A stretch of DNA of 12,811 nucleotides from OMOG01 sp041485845 (GTDB taxonomy: Bacteria; Acidobacteriota; Terriglobia; Bryobacterales; Bryobacteraceae): positions 1 to 12,811 of the forward strand of contig JBGPKH010000209.1 in assembly GCA_041485845.1 (NCBI GenBank). The letters are read 5' to 3'. Positions 12,194 to 12,811 of this stretch are shown piece by piece. Position numbers and translations under genes: made by a program. The notes below the pieces were generated by a model. It saw only the letters and a program-made list of their open reading frames with translations. It searched no databases and was not told the origin of the DNA. How positions within the stretch are numbered: position 1 is the stretch's first letter; every line of letters starts with the position of its first letter.

Positions 12194-12709
12194 ATGACCG
12201 ATAACGGACTCCCCTGCCTCGAAATGCTCGAAGCCACGCCCGAGATTTTGCGCGCGCTCATGTGCGAGATTTCCGACGAAGACGCCCGCTGGAAGCCCGC
12301 CCCCGACCGCTTCTCCATCGCCGAAGTGCTGGCGCATCTTTCGCACACCGAGGGGCACTGCTATCGCGCGCGTGTGGACCGCTTCCTGAGCGAGGAGCGG
12401 CCCGAGTTCGAACCCGACGACGCCCAGTTGCACCTGGATCTCTATCGCCATGCCGATCCGGAGGACGAGTTCGATCATTTCGAGGAGCAGCGCGAGGACA
12501 ACGTGGACTTCTTGCGCGACTTGCCCGCGGGGGCCGGCGGCCGCGTGGCGCTTCACCGCGAGGCCGGCGAGATCACGCTCGCGCAAATGCTGCACGAGTG
12601 GGCGATGCACGATCTCGGCCACGTGCGCCAGGTGGCCGAACTGGTGCGCGCGCGGAAGTACCTGGCGGGCGCCGGTCCACTTGGGCGATCCTATGGATTG
12701 AAACCATGA
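12194..12709 (+). CDS. DinB/YfiT-like four-helix metal-binding protein
   Basis: A 171-residue cytoplasmic protein of the DinB/YfiT superfamily. These are four-helix bundles with a metal site formed by three histidines, including thiol transferases and many members of unknown function. Candidate ligands are H48 or H51 in EVLAHLSHTE, and H139 and H143 in LHEWAMHDLGHVRQ, the classic HDxxH signature of the C-terminal helix. It begins with a typical first helix (LPCLEMLEATPEILRALM) and the WKPAPDRFSIAEVLAHL region that characterises the family. Length is normal. The stop overlaps the next gene as ATGA, so it is probably cotranscribed with the phosphoesterase. The substrate cannot be inferred. Confidence 0.88.
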   Translation: MTDNGLPCLEMLEATPEILRALMCEISDEDARWKPAPDRFSIAEVLAHLSHTEGHCYRARVDRFLSEERPEFEPDDAQLHLDLYRHADPEDEFDHFEEQREDNVDFLRDLPAGAGGRVALHREAGEITLAQMLHEWAMHDLGHVRQVAELVRARKYLAGAGPLGRSYGLKP

Positions 12710-12811
12710 CCATTTCCCGTATTGCCGTGTGCCTGGTGTTCGCGGCGCGGCTTTTCGCGCAGACGTTCATCCAGATGTCCGACCCGCAGTTCGGCATGTA
12801 TGCCAAGGACG
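12706..12811 (+). CDS. Secreted calcineurin-like phosphoesterase, N-terminus (cut by right edge)
   Basis: Only the first 35 codons are in the window. They encode a signal peptide (ISRIAVCLVFAARLFA, cleaved before QTF) and FIQMSDPQFGMYAKD. The D-P-Q-F-G strand end resembles the first metal-binding motif of calcineurin-like metallophosphoesterases of the CPPED1 type, where DPQ replaces the more usual DxH. The start ATG overlaps the DinB-like stop as ATGA. The rest of the gene is needed for certainty about the family. Confidence 0.65.
   Translation, partial: MTISRIAVCLVFAARLFAQTFIQMSDPQFGMYAKD

Noticed and set aside
1..12811. CRISPR array, tRNA, rRNA, insertion sequence or defence island
   Set aside because: No regularly spaced repeats, cloverleaf-like segments, transposase or integrase motifs were seen. 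HigBA is the only accessory-type module.

Overview
This window looks like chromosome of a high-G+C, Gram-negative (diderm) bacterium. Outer-membrane efflux parts, a lipoprotein, many cleavable signal peptides and the protein styles suggest Acidobacteriota, probably the Bryobacterales/Solibacter side. That placement rests on recalled protein and repeat styles, not on a marker gene. No rRNA, tRNA, CRISPR array, transposase, phage gene or replication origin was seen.

Layout. (1) Positions 1-3906, minus strand: a tripartite RND efflux operon in the order outer-membrane factor, periplasmic adaptor, extra chimeric gene, RND pump (cut by the left edge). The extra gene comes from a roughly 653-bp tandem duplication across the adaptor/pump boundary. 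It joins the first ~102 residues of the pump in frame to the last ~117 of the adaptor. (2) 3907-4232: a gene-free stretch. (3) 4233-5620, minus strand: a secreted ThuA-domain protein and a small secreted beta-rich protein, with a cluster of palindromic repeats between them. (4) 5666-9120, plus strand: a membrane HAMP/SpoIIE-type phosphatase, overlapping by ATGA the bifunctional NAD(P)HX repair enzyme nnr. A 53-bp palindromic element sits in frame inside nnr. (5) 9175-11160, plus strand: a secreted protein of unknown function, tsaE (tRNA t6A synthesis), and a short-chain dehydrogenase with the Y-X6-K signature of enoyl-ACP reductases. (6) 11360-11949, minus strand: a HigBA toxin-antitoxin pair. 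(7) 12194 to the end, plus strand: a DinB/YfiT-like protein overlapping the start of a secreted calcineurin-like phosphoesterase cut by the right edge.

Two expression habits stand out. Internal operon genes start on stop/start overlaps (ATGA five times, TGATG once). Five genes with their own upstream region carry a TAnnnT hexamer exactly six bases before the ATG, as expected for leaderless mRNAs. The most interesting novelty is the chimeric pump/adaptor gene. It is open, translationally coupled on both sides, and has diverged from its parents mostly at silent positions. I see no defence system or other clearly new multi-gene system.
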